DNA from: Antilocapra americana
Taxonomy: Eukaryota > Chordata > Mammalia > Artiodactyla > Antilocapridae
DNA: 64,000 nucleotides
NCBI GenBank assembly: GCA_007570785.1
Contig: ML660211.1
Location: forward strand, 6,538,774-6,602,773
Direction of reading: 5' to 3'
Each line of letters begins with the position of its first letter. The first letter of the stretch is position 1. The notes beneath the pieces are model-generated. The model saw only the letters and a program-made list of their open reading frames with translations, had not been told where the DNA came from and did not search any database. Made by a program: the position numbers and the translations under genes. Below, one piece after another: positions 1 through 10,692 of this stretch.

Positions 1-1740
1 GATCAGTCACATAATATTTATGTATCTGTTTACCTTCTTGTGTTTCACAACAAAATTGTATCTCTTCTAAGGGCAGCAGCCTTATCTTATCCATCTTAGA
101 TGCCCAGCATCCTGTATGTTGTAACTGTTCTCCATACACACATATTAAACTGTCATTGAAAAACCAGTGGACTAAGATGGTTGTGAATAAATAACAGGAA
201 ATCCAGGAAATGTGATAAGCACTCTAGGCAAATACCAGCATCCAGTAATCATGAGCAATATCATACTTATTGCAGCCTGAAAGATCTGATATGAAATCCT
301 GCTGCTATAAATTCACTAGCTTTCAGAATTCTGTATATTAAAAGCTTATCAATTTCATTTTTTTTCTATAAGATGAACTAAAGTTGTTCCAATGAGAAAA
401 CAACTTAATTGACATTAAGTTCCTAGCAAAATAAATAAACAACATGAGTGCTCAAGGACTGAATTTTTATTATTGTAATTACTACTATCTGATATGTGTA
501 CTATGCTTGAACCCAGACTGTAGGTATCAAGTAGCATGTGGGCAAAAATTTGGGATGGAAAAATAGGATAAACAAAACTAGTTGAGCTAATGCTTCCAAC
601 ACTTAAAATGACTAAATTAGCTATACCTCTTATAGAGATTAAATTTCTTCTAATTCTTTCTCACAAGTCTTATTCTCTAATAAGTGAGTATTTCTGTCCA
701 GTTGCTGTCTGGAAACTTCTCAGGAATTCCTATCTCTCTTACTATATTCTAGACAGGAAAAAGAAATCCAGTAAATTAAGAATGCTTCAGAATTCCTTAG
801 TGAACTTTTCTCCTATATCCCTTCAAAACTATTAGTGGCTACACTTTTACCTTATGATTGGCAATGAGTAAGGACATACAAGCCAAAGTACCCAAAAGAG
901 ATTAAACCTGTGTAGCAGACACATGATTTTGCTGCCCAGCATTCATCCCATATCTGCTAGTCGAACTGTAACTTGGGGATATCTCTTGGGGAATCTCTCC
1001 TTTCTTGTTGAAACAAAGCTATTTCAGTGACATTCATTCCAATCTCAGATTCAATGCCAGGGTTTCAATTAAACACTTGGCCTCAGGGACTGTCATACAA
1101 CCCAATTCAGCCATGGCTAATTTTGAAAATGTTTAGTGGGAATCTGGGAGGACAAGTACTTCACTATCCTCTCTGTGGTTTTAGAAGTGAAATATTCTCT
1201 TCCCACTGGACCTGAGAAAGAAAGTTTTAAGCCACAGAAGCTTACAGCAGCTAACTCTGAAGAAATCATTCTGAAAGGCATAGGGGAAAACTGGCAGGAA
1301 ATTATGACTTTTATAAAATTTTCAGCCAGGTAACTTCTTACCAGACCTAACTTTTGGTTTTCTGTTTGTGTAAGCCAATCAATTACCACTATAATTTAAG
1401 CTGGTTAAATTGAGTTTTTATAAGTATATTTGCAAACTCTTAGTTAACTTGCACATAAAATAATTCTAGCACATTTTGTGTTTCTTTGATTTATAAAGTT
1501 ATTCTTTCCTTTACATAGCAGATACAGATGTTTGATTTAGTAACCAAAATGTAAAGCCATTTATAATGGTTTTCATTTGTTGAAGATCATTTAAAGGCTT
1601 TTATTGTGTATGTTTTTCTCACTCTTCAAACTTCAACTTAATTTTTTAATGACATGTTAACAGCAGTTACTCAACAAAAATTTTTTAATGTTTGAAATGG
1701 TACATTTTATGTTATATATGTTTTTCACAATAAAAAGAAA
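1..1740. other. Unique AT-rich DNA, no gene recognised
   Basis: I recognise no repeat family and no conserved coding frame here. The open frames near 590-835 and 1117-1389 are short and low-complexity, overlap on opposite strands near 1117-1333, and show no motif. Treated as intergenic or intronic sequence. Confidence 0.6.
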
Positions 1741-2130
1741 AATCAAAACAAAAAGTTTCCTAATGAGTGGAGAAAGTGGAAAAGGATGAGCATTGAGGGA
1801 AAGTTACGTGGCTCAAAATAGGCTGGAGTTAAAACTTCCTTCTGGGTCCTCCCCACCATTCTATACAAAACAAAGAACTCTCTCACCTGAAGGAAAAATG
1901 GACATGAAGGTTGATTACACCCACCTCCCAGCCAGTCCCAGCTGAACAACCTTGGAGAAGAACAGTCCCCCTTAAGACAGTAGATTTCCACATATATGTC
2001 TATATATACTTACTCTTTTCTTGGGTTAGTGCAGCAGCTCACTAATCTGACTGCTGCCCCTTCTTGCCTCATTAACGGTGATCTGTTCTTGTAAAGTGAC
2101 GGTCTGGTTCTTTCTCCCAACCTCACTTTC
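1741..2130. other. Unassigned segment with LTR-like features
   Basis: The stretch has a TATA-rich run near 2000-2012 and a downstream part (about 2030-2110) that reads like the 3' half of an LTR. No TG...CA boundaries, poly(A) signal or flanking duplication could be fixed, so this is only a suspicion. It directly precedes the GC-rich island. Confidence 0.25.
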
Positions 2131-2523
2131 TCTAATTCCTCTACCCTATAAGCATAGGCCTTGGGACTTCAGGGTGGAAAAGAAGTCTGCAGGTGTCATT
2201 TTAGTGGAATCTAAATAGAGACAGGACACTGGGGGCTGCAACCCTGCTGGGTTTTCTTTGTCTTCCCCTCCTCTCTGAGCCCAGGCGTCCACAATTTCCC
2301 CCAACTCTCACTGTTCTGGAACACCGACCTTCCATGGACGAAAAGATGAGACACCTGATGGCCGGGAGTCAGCAAGTTATAGGGGCCAGGGTGCTCGACT
2401 CCTCGGAGAGGGGCAGCCTCCAGCCCAAGGAGTTGGTGGCTCTTTCACAAGCAGCTCACCAGGCCCGCATGGACTTCGCAGCAGCTTCATCTTCACAGAG
2501 GTGGGAACACGCAAGGTTGAGAC

Positions 2524-2595
2524 CACGTGCGTCCCCTGAAGACCGAGGGCGCAGCCTCTGACGTCACAGGTCACAGGTCATGACCTCTGACGTCA
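2524..2595. promoter_or_regulatory. E-box plus CRE/DR1/IR0/CRE cluster
   Basis: Directly visible: a palindromic E-box CACGTG at 2524-2529; perfect CRE octamers TGACGTCA at 2559-2566 and 2588-2595; between them AGGTCA at 2568-2573 and again at 2575-2580 with one base between (a DR1), the second abutting TGACCT at 2581-2586 (a zero-spaced inverted repeat). CRE octamers are bound by CREB/ATF proteins, and DR1 elements by RXR/PPAR/HNF4-type receptors. Whether any of these bind here is inference. Confidence 0.5.
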
Positions 2596-2824
2596 CAGAG
2601 CACGCTTGCTGGCGCGTCACATCCTTATGGACCCGTGTAGATAGGCCGCTGGTGGTTTCCACGAGTGGGGTGCTTGGTATGGTGGAGTGGGGTGTTTCTG
2701 AGAGGAAGCTGGTCGTGATGCCGTCTACTTCCTGACGCAGGTGCCTGGTGGAGGCCGAGGGGACATTTCCTACTGGCCTGTGTTCTCCTGGGGGCCCCAG
2801 CATTCCGGATGGAGACGCCCACGG

Positions 2825-3157
2825 GTGAGCCCTCGTGACCCCTGCAAAGTAGATTGTTCTTCAAAGTGGATTCCGAGCCCAACTCAGATCCCAGTCTCTG
2901 CTGAACCAGCCTCTCATGTTTGCATGGGATCCAGTGGTCTGGACGAGGTTCCCTGGCCTCGGGTCTCCAGGACGCCAACCCTGGACCACACTTAGTCCTG
3001 CCCTTGTTCTGCGCAGATGACTGCAGTGGGGGACGATCAGACAGGGCGAGCTGGGCTGGGGAAATGCTAGTCAGACAACCAGAGTGACCGTGTTTCTCTT
3101 TCCTCTGCTCACCTAGGGAAGGAGTGTCTCCTGGAACCCGAACGCAGGCAGGTGAGT
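2825..3157 (+). other. Splice-like signals: donor, acceptor, 35-nt exon candidate, donor
   Basis: A donor-like GTGAGC starts at 2825. A pyrimidine-rich tract followed by CCTAG ends at 3116, and 35 nt later a strong donor GTGAGT starts at 3152. This gives a 292-nt candidate intron (2825-3116) and a microexon candidate (3117-3151), about 230 bp downstream of the CRE cluster. No conserved reading frame supports it, so it is a hypothesis only. Confidence 0.25.
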
Positions 3158-3289
3158 TTCCTGTGCCCATCTGTGCTCATGGCTGGGTTAGAAGACACGG
3201 GCCATAGAATCGCATTTCTCAGTGAGATCCACTGGGTCTGGTTGAAACTGGAGCCTCAGGAAAACACAAAAAGCACACCGCAATTGGTA

Positions 3290-3500
3290 GATGCACTTCA
3301 CATTTCAGCAAATATCTCAGTGCTGTTTGTGTCAGGCCTTGTTCTTAGCCCCAGGCATGCAGTAAGGCACTAGGATGAATCCGGGTCTTTATCAGGATGA
3401 GTGTGAGAAGGAGGGGAGACACAAAAATACATAAACCAACAGTGCTATGTCAGGTGGTGATGATGTTTTAAACAATGTGGTGAAGGCAGAAGGGAGAACT
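3290..3500. repeat. Possible ancient mammalian repeat (L2/L3-like)
   Basis: The pattern of GTGTCAGGC, GTTCTTAGC, then 'gagggagacacaaaaatacataaa' style text and a 'tcaggtggtgatgatg' segment follows a widely dispersed old mammalian repeat, strongly decayed here. The family is not certain. A second, similar match lies at 52898-53090. Confidence 0.3.
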
Positions 3501-3603
3501 GACGGTAACAAGAATTCACCTTAATTAGTGCGATCTGAAAGACTGTATTAGTTGATGCCTGCCTGCGTGCCCAGTATTGTAGATAAATAAGTTGTTATTA
3601 TTG

Positions 3604-3808
3604 TTTAGTTGCTAAGTCGTGTCTGACTCCTTTGCGACCCCACGGACTATAGCTGTCTAGGCTCCTCTGTCAATGGAATTTTTCAGACAAGACTGCTGGA
3701 GTGGGTTGCCGATTTCCTCCTCCAGGATATCTTCCCAACCCAGGGATGGAGCCACGTCTTCTGCGGTTTCTGCTTTGGCAAGTGGATTGGTACCACCTGG
3801 GAAGTCCA
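3604..3808 (-). mobile_element. Bov-tA SINE
   Basis: In the reverse strand this reads as a tRNA-Glu-derived head (CCACCTGGGAAGTCC at its 5' end) joined to a BovB-derived BovA body, with the diagnostic GACTCCTTTGCGACCCCA and CTGGAGTGGGTTGCC blocks. Ruminant-specific family, near full length. Confidence 0.9.
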
Positions 3809-4680
3809 TAGTGTTTTAGTAAAACATGCTATGTGGTGAACCAGCCATATCCCTAAATTCGCAGATTTTTTTTTCCTTCTGAATTAATGCCCTTTATCTT
3901 GCTAAGAAGGATGTTATATGCAACATTATTAGTTCTTTTATTTATTTAGATGTTACAAAATGTGCTGGGTATTGACAAGAAATAAATTATGTATGTATTA
4001 CTCCAAAGAACACTGATAATTTATGAATTTCTATTAATCCCATTTTACTCTATTTTATTGAACTCGAGAGCTGTGACCTGTCTAGAGATTTCAGTTAAAT
4101 TGAGCTAATTAAAGCTTAGAAATAGCAAGAGTGAAAATGGCATACATGTAAATTACTTAATGCAAATTTAAATTAATGAGTAAAGCAAATTTAGAAGTGC
4201 CCTGTTTTTATACACTGTTGTCTCTTTGCCAGTACAATAAAGTCACAATTATAACATCTATTAAAAAGTGATTTTTTAATTTGACTTTTATACATTTTAA
4301 TATTTAGAGATTCAGGATAATTTAATAGAAATACTTTCTTTTGAATTTTTCTGATGTACTGTAGTTTATCTTAGGGTAATATGCTGGAAAACTTTGTTAT
4401 GTATATGTGTCTTATTTTTAGTGAAACCACTTTGTAGTTGTTTTTTATCTATAGCACAACAACATACACGCATGTTATTATTAAAATAATAATTTGATTA
4501 CATAAGCACAGTTAGTAAAATGGGGACATGCAGAAAGAAAGGAATGGAATAAAATAAAGTTGATTGAAAAGGATATAGAGGAAAATGAGAAGAACAACGG
4601 TAAGCTAAAAATTAAATATATATTTAAATGTTTCCTTGAGTATTTATATGTGGGTTTGTACATGCACAGGCACATACGTA
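3809..4680. other. Unique AT-rich DNA, nothing recognised
   Basis: No repeat signature or credible coding frame. The 4481-4687 minus frame is hydrophobic low-complexity sequence with no motif. Confidence 0.6.
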
Positions 4681-4720
4681 TGTGCATGTGTGTGTGTGTA
4701 TGTGTGTGAGTGAGTGCACA
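4681..4720. repeat. (TG)n microsatellite at a SINE tail
   Basis: A TG-rich tract abuts the 3' tail side of the reverse-oriented Bov-tA that starts at 4721, a common way for ruminant microsatellites to arise. Confidence 0.85.
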
Positions 4721-4932
4721 CGCTAAGTCACTTCAATCCTGCCTAACTCTTTGCAGCCCTATGGACTGTGGCCAGTCAGACTCCACTGTCCATGGGATTC
4801 TCCAGGCAAGAATACTGGAATCGGTTGTCATTTTCTTCTCCAGGGATTTTCTCAACTCAGGGATGGAACCTATCTCTTGTGTCTTCAGCACTGGCAGGTT
4901 GATTCGTTACCACTAGTGCCACCTGAGAGGCC
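4721..4932 (-). mobile_element. Bov-tA SINE
   Basis: Full-length reverse-oriented copy: BovA body (GCTAAGTCACTTCAATC, CTCCAGGCAAGAATACTGG) followed by the tRNA-like head ending GTGCCACCTGAGAGGCC. The plus-strand frames at 4710-4954 are shadows of it. Confidence 0.9.
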
Positions 4933-4950
4933 AGAACAAAGAAAAAAAGG

Positions 4951-5149
4951 CTAGTAATAGAAATCTAGGTTATGATAACATGTTTAAATAATATCTATAT
5001 GTGTATATATGTATGCATTTGTACACATGTATAGATATGCACATATGTGCATATATATGTGTACATATATGTACAGGTATACACACATGCATATATACAC
5101 CCACAAATATATACATTATTTAAATATCATAGCCTAGATTTCTGTTAGT
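4951..5149. repeat. ~200 bp imperfect palindrome (inverted repeat)
   Basis: The left arm beginning ctagtaatagaaatctagg is matched by the reverse complement of the right arm ending cctagatttctgttagtag. Pairing continues inward through TTTAAATAAT blocks and alternating TATA/TGTA sequence to a perfect 16-bp palindrome at 5037-5052. I judge the arms roughly 75-80% complementary. It lies between a SINE and an old L1. Confidence 0.7.
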
Positions 5150-5154
5150 AGTTC

Positions 5155-6367
5155 TTTCTTCTGGCTTTATTGAAGTAAAATTGACAAAAATTTTATTTAC
5201 TTAAGGTGAATAACATTATTTAATATGTATACATTGTAGAATAGTTCCCTCAATAAACCTAATTCACACATATTTCACTTCCCATGGTTATTATCCTTTG
5301 TGTGTTTATATGTGTGTGGGGTGTGTGTGTGTAGTGAGGATACTCAAGATCTACTATCATTATAGATTTCAAGTATACAGTAAAATAACATGAACTGTAG
5401 TCACCATGCTGTGCTTTAAACCCCCTGAACTTACTCATCTCATAACTGATGAGTTTGAACCCTTTGACCAGCATTCCCGCATTTCCTCCATCCACCAGTC
5501 CCTGCCACCACCATTGTATGAGTCTGGCTTTTTTAGATTCCACACCTAAGTGAGATCATACAGTATTTGTGTTTCTTTGTCTTCTTTATTTCACTTAGCA
5601 TAGTGTTCTCCAGATTCATCTACACTGTTTTAAATGAAAGAACGTTTTTCTTTTTATGACTGAATAATATTCCATTGTATATGTATGCCACAATTTTTTT
5701 CATCCCTTTGTCTGTTGTTGGACACTTAAGTTGTAACTGTATCTTGACTATTGGATTCATACAGCAGTAAATATGGGGCTATAGATATATCTTAGAGATC
5801 CACATTTCACTTCTTTAGGATATATATACCTAGATATAGGATTGCTGTATTATGTGGTAGTTTTACTTTTGAAGAAATTTCCATTCTGTTTTCTATAGTG
5901 GCTGTAACAGTTTACATTCACATCAACCGAGTACTGCATTCCCTTGTCTCCATATCCTCAGCTGTACTTGATATCTCTTGTCTTCTTGATAATAGCTATC
6001 ATAATGGGTATGAGGTAATTTGATTGTGTTATGACTTGCATTTCCCTGATGATTAGTGATGCTGAGCACCTTATGATATACCTGTTGGCCATTTTTGTCT
6101 CTTTGGAAAAATGTCTAATTGGGTCCATTGTCCTTTTATAAATTTGATTATTTGCGTTTTTGCTTTTGCTATCAAGTTGTATGAGTTCCTTATATATTTT
6201 AACTCTTTATCAGATATGTGGTTTGCAAATATTTTCTCCCAATATGTAGGTCACTTTTTCAATTCTGTTGATTATTTCCTTTGCTGTACAGAAGCATCTT
6301 AGTTTGATGTAGTTTGACTTGTTTATTTTTACTGCCTGTATTTCTGATGTCTTATCCAAAAATCATT
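5155..6367 (-). mobile_element. Old L1, 3' part (sense segment of a 5'-inverted copy)
   Basis: Reverse complement gives the L1 ORF2 C-terminus and 3' UTR: the landmark near 5880-5960 is the region encoding the conserved ORF2 carboxy-terminal Trp/Cys-rich block, and 5600-5720 is the region just upstream of the stop. Many substitutions and stops. The element continues after the BovB insertion. Confidence 0.85.
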
Positions 6368-6938
6368 CAGTTCAGTTCAGTTGCTTAGTCAATGTCTGAC
6401 TCTTTGCAACCCCATGGACTGCATGCCAGATTTCTCTGTCCATCACCAACTCTCAGAGCTTGCTTGAACTAACATCCATCGAGTTGGTGATGTGATCCAA
6501 CCATCTCCTCCTTCATACCCTTCTCCTCCTGCCTTCAGTCTTTCCCAGCATCAGGGTCTTTTCCAGTGAGTCAGTTTCTGGCATCAGGTGGCCAAAGTAT
6601 TGGAGCTTCAGCTTCAACATCAGCCCTTCCGATGACTATTCAGGACTGATTTCCTTTAGGATGGACTGGTTGGATCTCCTAGCAGTTCAAGGGACTCTCA
6701 AACATCTTCAACACCACAGTTCAAAAGCATCAATTCTTCCAGGTTCAGCTTTCTTTATAGTCCAACTCTCACATCCATACATGACCACTGGAAAAACCAT
6801 AGCTTTGACTAGATAGACCTTCATTAGCAAAGTGGTGTCTCTGCATTTTAATATGCTGTCTAGGTTGGTCATAGCTTTTCTTCCAAAGAGCAAGCATCTT
6901 TTAATTTCATGTCTGAAGTAACCATCTGCAGTGATTTT
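6368..6938 (-). mobile_element. BovB LINE, 5'-truncated, nested in L1
   Basis: Canonical BovB 3' end in reverse (repeated TTCAG tail, CATCACCAAC, CCAAAGTATTGGAG, CATCCATACATGACCACTGG). The L1 reading breaks at 6367 and resumes at 6939, so this BovB is younger. The minus frame at 6708-6977 encodes part of the BovB ORF2 C-terminus (MVFPVVMYGCESWTIKKAE). Confidence 0.9.
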
Positions 6939-7140
6939 CTCCATGTTTTCTTCTAAGCATTTTATGATTTTAAACATTGTATTTAAGTCTTTAATCTGTT
7001 TAGAGTTTAATTTTGTTCAAACCTAATGTAAGACAAGAGTCCAATTTCATTATTTTATGTGTGTGAATATTAGTTTTCCTAATATTATTTATAAAAGAGA
7101 GCATCTTTTTCTCTTTATTTATTCCAAATCACAAAGGATG
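6939..7140 (-). mobile_element. Old L1, continuation of the sense segment
   Basis: After the BovB the L1 reads on through the region encoding the ORF2 segment around the conserved NKWCWEN-like block (reverse of TATTTATAAAAGAGAGC). Near 7125-7146 the orientation flips. Confidence 0.75.
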
Positions 7141-7145
7141 AAGTT

Positions 7146-7667
7146 AGTAATAAATAGTCCTTGTTTGTAGACTATATATATAGAAAACCTTAAAGAGTAC
7201 ACACACACACACAAACTGTGGGAACTAAAAAATGAATTTTGTCAGGATACAAAACTAACATACAAAAGCATCAGCTGCATTTCTATACACCTGCAACAAG
7301 TTACCAAAAAGAAATTAAGAAAACAATGGTCATATGTAATAGCAGCAAATAGAACAAAATACTTAGAAATAAATTTAACCAAGAAGGTAAAAAATGTATA
7401 CATGTAAAGCTATTATGACTTTGATGAGAGAAATTGAAGACACAGGAAATGGAAACTTACCCCCTGTTCATGGAACAGAATTGTTAAAATGCCCATACTA
7501 CCCAAAGTGGTGATTACAGATTCAGTATAATCCCTACCAAAATTCCAATGTCATTTTTCACAGAAATAGAAAAACAATCCCAAAGTTTCTATATAACCAC
7601 ACAATCAAGCAATCTTGAGAAAGAAGAACAAAGCTGGAAACATCACACCTCATGATTTCAAACTATA
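7146..7667 (+). mobile_element. Old L1, inverted 5' segment (part 1)
   Basis: Plus-strand L1 ORF2 sequence begins at a decayed reverse-transcriptase FADD box (TTTGTAGACTATAT, giving FVDY) and runs through the post-RT region ('aagaagaacaaagctgg', 'gatttcaaactata'). Orientation is opposite to 5155-7140: the signature of a 5'-inverted L1. Confidence 0.8.
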
Positions 7668-8171
7668 TGTCCTGGCTTTAGCTAAGCTACCACATAGTAG
7701 CTGCCTTGGCATCCACTTTGTTTGACCAAGCAGCCTGCAGTAATCTCAGACTGGCACTAGCTCCCTCTGCAAGCATATTACCTAGATAACATCCTCTAGA
7801 GTCACAAGCAAATGTAAGCTCCTGATACAACATATCCAATAGTCCTCATGATCAACAATATCCCCCTACTTCTTAGAGCCTTCCCTTTATGTGTTCTGTA
7901 GGTAAGACCTCCATCAGGCTTACTCAAATCCTGCTATTTAGTTTGACTTGACCAATCTGGCCTTAGTAGAGGAACCCCCAAGTACCCCACCCATAGACAC
8001 TGATCAAGTTATGTACCCCAGGTTTGCATTCCACCTTGACCTCCCAGTGCTGCCCCTAAAGGTAAGTGAGATACTTTTCTATTATAGTTCCTCCTGTGGT
8101 CTGTTGTTAAACTGTGACTCACCTCTGGATCCCTGTACTCCACTTAGTGTTAATTTGATAAGTTCATAACA
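7668..8171. mobile_element. Putative solo LTR nested in L1
   Basis: L1 homology stops at ...AAACTATA (7667) and resumes at about 8172 with CTCTCTTACAAAGC, which matches the expected continuation. The ~504-bp insert begins TG and ends CA and is flanked by a diverged 5-bp repeat (CTATA/CTCTC), as expected for an LTR. No retroviral gene remains. Family and orientation were not assignable. Confidence 0.5.
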
Positions 8172-8335
8172 CTCTCTTACAAAGCTGCAGTAAGCAAAAC
8201 ACTATGGTACTGTTATAAGAACAGAGAACAGACACCTGGACCATGGAACAGAATAGAAATCCTAGGAAAAACTCATGAACATATAGTCAACTGCTGTTTA
8301 ATAAAGGCACCAACAGTATTAGTAGAGTTTTTGAA
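8172..8335 (+). mobile_element. Old L1, inverted 5' segment (part 2)
   Basis: Continues the plus-strand L1 ORF2 text (GGTACTGTTATAAGAACAGAG, GGAACAGAATAGAAATCC) and ends near the 'aaaggcacc' block. This is almost exactly where the sense segment on the other strand begins. Confidence 0.75.
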
Positions 8336-9090
8336 TTAAAGAAAATAACTTAGGTAAACAATATTAGATTAAGAATTACTGAAATCTGAGACTTTGTTTC
8401 CATTAGTTTTTAAACTATAGTCTCATATTTCTGTGAATTTTCATTATAAGCAAGAAAATTTATCACAATCTCCACCTGTAAATTCAAAATCCTAGAAAAC
8501 TTCTTCCAAAATCATCAAGCAAATTATACTTCTAAAATTGTACCTACACTTGCCAATCACTTCTTAGCTAATCATGTAATTGGTTATCAGGTTACTGTAT
8601 TCTTTATTTCACCCTTTATTTTAAAGAAAATTATAATAGTTTTAAATGCCAAGAATTCTCTGTGGTTTGAATTGCTTTCACTAATAGCTATCCATCAGTT
8701 AATTATAATTGTCACATCATCATTTTAAATTTTATAGTAATTTCTAATTAAAAATAGTTTTAATGTTTGTCTCTGTTCATACATTGTCTGTTTCCTCTGG
8801 AATCTCCTTTGTTCAGTGTGTACTTTATTCTCTGTATTTGATGTGTATTTTATCTGCATGACTGTTTTATCCCAGACTTGGGTGATTTTTAATAATTCCA
8901 TTTTTACAAATTAAGAATCAGATTGATTATTACAGAATAGCTGTGGTAGACCTTGTTTGAAGGTAGGAAAGTCTTTCCCAGTTAGAATGTAGAAGACCAA
9001 CTGTATATTTTTATTACATTATTTTTATGAATATAATGAAGTATGTTTTCTTTTCTATGAAGAAGTGCTCATATGAACTTGAAAATTATT
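8336..9090. other. Unique AT-rich DNA, nothing recognised
   Basis: No repeat family, RNA gene or coding signature seen. Confidence 0.6.
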
Positions 9091-10086
9091 TTACTTCTGC
9101 TTCATCAACTACACTAAAGCCTTTGACTGTGTGGTTCACAACAAGCTGTGGAAAATTCGTGAAGAGATGGGAATACCAGACACCTTACCTGCCTCCTGAG
9201 AAACCTGTATGTGGTCAAGAAGCAAGTTAGAACTGGACATGAAACAATGGACTGGGTCCATATTGGGAAAGGAGTATGTCAAGGCTGTATATTGTCACCC
9301 TCCTTGTTTAACTTCTATGTGGAATACATCATGTGAAACGCCAGGATGGATGAAGAAAGCAAAGAAGAACTAAAGAGCCTCTTGATGAAAGTGAAAGAGG
9401 AGAATGAAAAAGCTGCCTTAAAATTCAACATTCAAAACACAAAGATCATGGCATCCAGTCCCATCATTTCATGGCAAATTGATGGGAAACAATGGAAACA
9501 GTGCCGGACTTTATTTTCTTGGGCTGAAAAATCGCTGCAGATGTTGACTAAAGCAATGAAATTAAAAGATGCTGGTCATTGGAAGAAAAGTTATAACAAA
9601 CTTAGACTGCATATTAAAAAGCAGAGACATTACTAACAAAGGTCTGTCTAGTCAAAGCTATGGTTTTTCCAGTAGTCATGTATGGGTGTGAGAGTTGGAC
9701 CATAAAGAAAGCTGAAGCCCAAAGAATTGATGCTTTTGAACTGTGGTGTTAGAGAAGACTCTTGAGAGTCTCTTGGACTGCAAGGAGATCAAAGCAGTCA
9801 ATCCTGAAAGAAATCAGTCCTGTATATTCATTAGAAGGACTGATGCTGAAGCTCCAATACATTGGTCACCTGATGTGAAGAGCTGACTCAGAGAAGACCC
9901 TGATGCTGGGAAAGATTGAAGGCAGGAGGAAAAGGGAGCAACGGAGATGAGATGGTTGGATGGCATCACTAATTCAATGGATATGAGTTTGAGCAAGCTC
10001 CAGGAGAGGTGAAGGACAGGAAAACCTGGTGTGCTGCAGTCCATGGGGTTGCAAAGAGTCAGACACCCACTGAGTGACTGAACAGC
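9091..10086 (+). mobile_element. BovB LINE, 5'-truncated
   Basis: Starts within the reverse-transcriptase region (KAFD box at about 9115: ACTAAAGCCTTTGACTGTGTG) and runs to the 3' end (GACTGAACAGC). The YADD-encoding stretch is missing: the text passes from the 'tggaatacatcatgtgaaac' block directly to 'gaagaaagcaaagaagaac', an internal deletion of roughly 50-60 bp. Frames are broken; the longest is 9346-9636. Confidence 0.9.
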
Positions 10087-10668
10087 AAAACAACAAATTG
10101 TGTTTCTACTTTGCAATTTCTCTGCTTATATTATCCTAACTTTGTGTTATCTTTATTTTTCCTTTCTAGGAATGAAATATAATTTAATATCAAAAGTGAT
10201 GCACTGTTGTCTGAATTATTTTTCCCATCATGACTAAAATACTTGAATATACGAAAATGCTTTTGGGTCAAAATCCTAATAGAAGTCAAATAGTGTAGTT
10301 TTTCATCTATATAATCCCAGTGAACATTAATCACAAACATAATATTTGGATAATTTAAATAATTTCCAAGTGGCTACTCTTTTGTGAACCTCTGAATATT
10401 TGCCTTTCTGAAAATAAAACATGCCTTAAATCACATTTTTCTGCTTTTTGAAACACTGTGTTATCATTGCTCATCTGTAAAATACTAATGATAATTTTAA
10501 TTGTATTACCATGATATTTCTTTTATTTAATTAAAATATTTTATTTAAATTATTTTTCTTCTTAAGGACCTATTTTTCAAGCATTTTGGTTTTAAGTTAT
10601 ATTAATGTATGTTTACAAGCAATTGACAGCATGATAAATTGCTTTTAGAAGGCTAGAGATGTTTTTAT

Positions 10669-10692
10669 TTTTCAGTATTTAAATACTGAAAA
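10669..10692. repeat. Perfect 24-bp palindrome
   Basis: TTTTCAGTATTT is followed immediately by its reverse complement AAATACTGAAAA, with no spacer. Confidence 0.9.

Larger units (their letters stand above)
2270..3170. other. GC- and CpG-rich island in an AT-rich desert
   Basis: Base composition changes sharply: I count about 38 CpG dinucleotides by hand in roughly 850 bp, in surroundings that are almost CpG-free. Long frames are open here on both strands (2334-2561 plus, 2625-3170 minus), but this is expected from low stop-codon density and neither translation resembles a known family. The island holds the CRE/AGGTCA cluster at 2524-2595 and splice-like signals at 2825, 3116 and 3152, so a promoter plus first exon of a plus-strand noncoding or unannotated transcript is possible. 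A decayed retrocopy or retroviral LTR is the alternative. Confidence 0.5.

Noticed and set aside
2625..3170. 181-codon minus-strand open frame in the GC island
   Set aside because: High GC lowers stop frequency; the translation resembles no family and the plus strand is equally open, so I did not call a gene.
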